Below, piece after piece: positions 62,909 through 64,000 of a DNA stretch of 64,000 nt (the stretch's first letter is position 1; the number at the start of each line of letters is the position of its first letter). Under the pieces are notes generated by a model. That model was not told the origin of the DNA, ran no database searches, and was given only the letters and a program-made list of their open reading frames with translations. This DNA comes from Thermococcus camini (lineage in GTDB: Archaea; Methanobacteriota_B; Thermococci; Thermococcales; Thermococcaceae), in contig NZ_LR881183.1 in NCBI RefSeq assembly GCF_904067545.1, positions 562,277 through 626,276 on the forward strand, given 5' to 3'. The translations under genes and the position numbers were made by a program.

Positions 62909-63367
62909 TCACTCCTTCTGGCGTTTGCTTATAAGTCTAACGTATTCGCCCCTCACCGTGACCGGAATCGGGACGATCGAGCCTATGAGTTCGACTACTA
63001 TCTCGTCCTTGGCTTCGTCGACCCTGACGACCTTGGCCTTCTCGCCCTTGAACGGGCCGGAGATGAGCTCAACGATGTCGCCGGGCTCGAAGCCGCTCAC
63101 AGCGGGCTTCTCCTCGAGGAAGTGCTCTATCTCCTCGAACTTGACCTCGCCGGGGAGGGTCCCCTTGGCGTGGCGTATGCCCTTTATGGCCTCATCCACG
63201 GCGCTTTTACTCGGCGCCTCTATGAAGATGTAGCCTTTAACCTTCGACGGCGCCAGTATGGCGTAAACTGGAAGGTTGTACGTCTTAATCTTGCTGTATA
63301 TCAGCTTGGCGGTGGTCTCTTCCTGTCCCACCGTGACACGCACTGTGAATATCTTGCCGTCGCTCAT
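62909..63367 (-). CDS. spt5: Transcription elongation factor Spt5 (NusG)
   Basis: 152 residues from ATG 63367 (GGGTGAGAGCG upstream). NGN domain to about 85, then a KOW domain ([21 protein letters not shown]). It clamps RNA polymerase with Spt4. In an operon with secE and L11, as in other archaea. Confidence 0.97.
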   Translation of the reverse strand: MSDGKIFTVRVTVGQEETTAKLIYSKIKTYNLPVYAILAPSKVKGYIFIEAPSKSAVDEAIKGIRHAKGTLPGEVKFEEIEHFLEEKPAVSGFEPGDIVELISGPFKGEKAKVVRVDEAKDEIVVELIGSIVPIPVTVRGEYVRLISKRQKE

Positions 63368-63387
63368 CGCTCTCACCCGTGAACAGT

Positions 63388-63573
63388 TCAGGCCCCTGTA
63401 ATCAGGTAGCCTATCAGGCGGAGTATAAGGCCAATGGTACCTATCAGGAGCATTCCGATGCCGGTTATCTTCGCTGCCATCTTAAATTCCTTCATTCCCG
63501 GCTTTTTAGTGACCATCAAAACCCTCCGCGACTCCGCGAAGAAGCTTTTAAGCTTTTCCGTGGTCGTTGCCAC
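63388..63573 (-). CDS. secE: Protein translocase subunit SecE (Sec61 gamma)
   Basis: 61 residues from GTG 63573 (AGGTGA five bases before it). [21 protein letters not shown] near 4-24 is the amphipathic helix, then a single membrane segment (about 34-58). Part of the SecYEG channel. Confidence 0.94.
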   Translation of the reverse strand: MATTTEKLKSFFAESRRVLMVTKKPGMKEFKMAAKITGIGMLLIGTIGLILRLIGYLITGA

Positions 63574-63610
63574 TCCCGTCACCTCGCTAAATTTTGAAAA
63601 TGAAAGTTAC

Positions 63611-64000
63611 TCAGAGCTCCTCAAGATCGAGCTTAATAACTTTTCTCTCCTGCTCCTCACCGTAGTAGCCCGGTTCCTCCTCGGCCACCGCGTAGGGTGA
63701 GCTGACGCCGGTGACCACGATGAGGATGCGGATCATCTTCTCCAGCTCCTCGTCGAGCTGGATACCCCAGATGACCTGCGCCTCCGGGTCGAGCTTGCTC
63801 GTGACGAGTTCGATGATCTGCTGGGCCTCCTCGAGCTTGACGTCGCTTCCGCTGATGCTTATCAAAGCTCCCTTGGCACCGCTTATGTCAACATCGAGGA
63901 GCGGGCTGTTCAAAGCTTGCTGGGCAGCTTCGAGGGCCCTCTTCTCGCTGTCGCTCTCGCCGATACCGATCATGGCGACGCCGCCGTCCTTCATGACGGC
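63611..64000 (-). CDS. ftsZ: Cell division protein FtsZ, N-terminus cut by window edge
   Basis: The last 129 codons, beginning beyond 64000: VMKDGGVAMIGIGESDSEKRA, then the C-terminal GTPase-activating domain and a short acidic/basic tail ending EEL. Tubulin-like GTPase that forms the division ring. It leads the secE-spt5-L11 cluster, the common Thermococcales order. The GTP-binding half lies outside the window. Confidence 0.95.
   Translation of the reverse strand, partial: AVMKDGGVAMIGIGESDSEKRALEAAQQALNSPLLDVDISGAKGALISISGSDVKLEEAQQIIELVTSKLDPEAQVIWGIQLDEELEKMIRILIVVTGVSSPYAVAEEEPGYYGEEQERKVIKLDLEEL

Overview
The window comes from a hyperthermophilic euryarchaeon of the order Thermococcales, most likely the genus Thermococcus. 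This rests on archaeal RNA polymerase genes (H, B, A', A''), a 67-residue histone, Spt5, aIF2-alpha, Nop10, ribosomal proteins P0 and P1, archaeal DnaG, NreA with a PCNA-binding tail, alanine aminotransferase of the Pyrococcus type, and tRNA genes that encode CCA. TATA boxes lie about 25 nt before transcript starts, ribosome sites are of the GGTGA type, and the glycogen phosphorylase promoter carries a Thermococcales Glycolytic Motif. Species cannot be fixed from the sequence alone. There is no rRNA, intact insertion sequence, CRISPR array or prophage.

Layout. 1-1145: a CbiMNQ-type nickel/cobalt uptake operon (CbiQ cut by the edge) with a NikR-like operator. 1217-3612: L44e, S27e, aIF2-alpha, Nop10 and a PAC2 protein. 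3784-6491: a small HTH protein, a split LysO-type exporter, a C/D guide RNA, alanine aminotransferase and a MoaD/ThiS-like protein. 6593-12724: tRNA-Ser and tRNA-Cys, NreA, a second C/D RNA, a phosphodiesterase-like enzyme, a VapBC pair and a GMC-like flavoprotein. 12780-22179: rpoH-rpoB-rpoA1-rpoA2-L30e-nusA-S12-S7, all on the minus strand. 22180-23674: a gene-poor, repeat-rich block with three tRNAs. 23675-26524: both glycine decarboxylase subunits. 26635-33198: a secreted zinc phospholipase C-like protein, a HAD protein and a run of lipoproteins, membrane-anchored proteins and a PrsW protease. 33204-39568: glycerol catabolism (DUF1667, flavoprotein, G3P dehydrogenase, glycerol kinase, GDPD and a broken second GDPD). 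39675-44626: two MFS paralogues, a HEPN/MNT pair, an alpha/beta hydrolase and a DUF2334 protein. 44630-44801: two divergent C/D RNAs. 44803-53476: thymidylate kinase, a degenerate phosphohexomutase with a sugar nucleotidyltransferase, PEP carboxykinase, glycogen phosphorylase and an NSS transporter. 53561-64000: GltX, DnaG, a Toprim protein, a radical SAM protein, histone, Dcd, tRNA-Arg and the ftsZ-secE-spt5-L11-L1-P0-P1 cluster.

How it fits together. Much of the window is information processing (transcription, translation, replication, chromatin). The metabolic parts suit a peptide- and glycan-using heterotroph: alanine aminotransferase and glycine decarboxylase for amino acids, PEP carboxykinase and glucan phosphorylase for the glycolysis/gluconeogenesis switch, and a full glycerol/glycerophosphodiester route.

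The most unusual signals are not protein genes. Four box C/D guide RNAs can be read directly, and two of them diverge from a single palindromic TATA box. In all four terminal C/D motifs the base at C-box position 5 matches the base at D-box position 2 (U/U, C/C, C/C, A/A), as if the kink-turn homopair were conserved while its identity drifts. Separately, a hairpin repeat sits 3-4 nt after the encoded CCA of the last tRNA in all four tRNA units, with stray copies elsewhere in the same gene-poor blocks.
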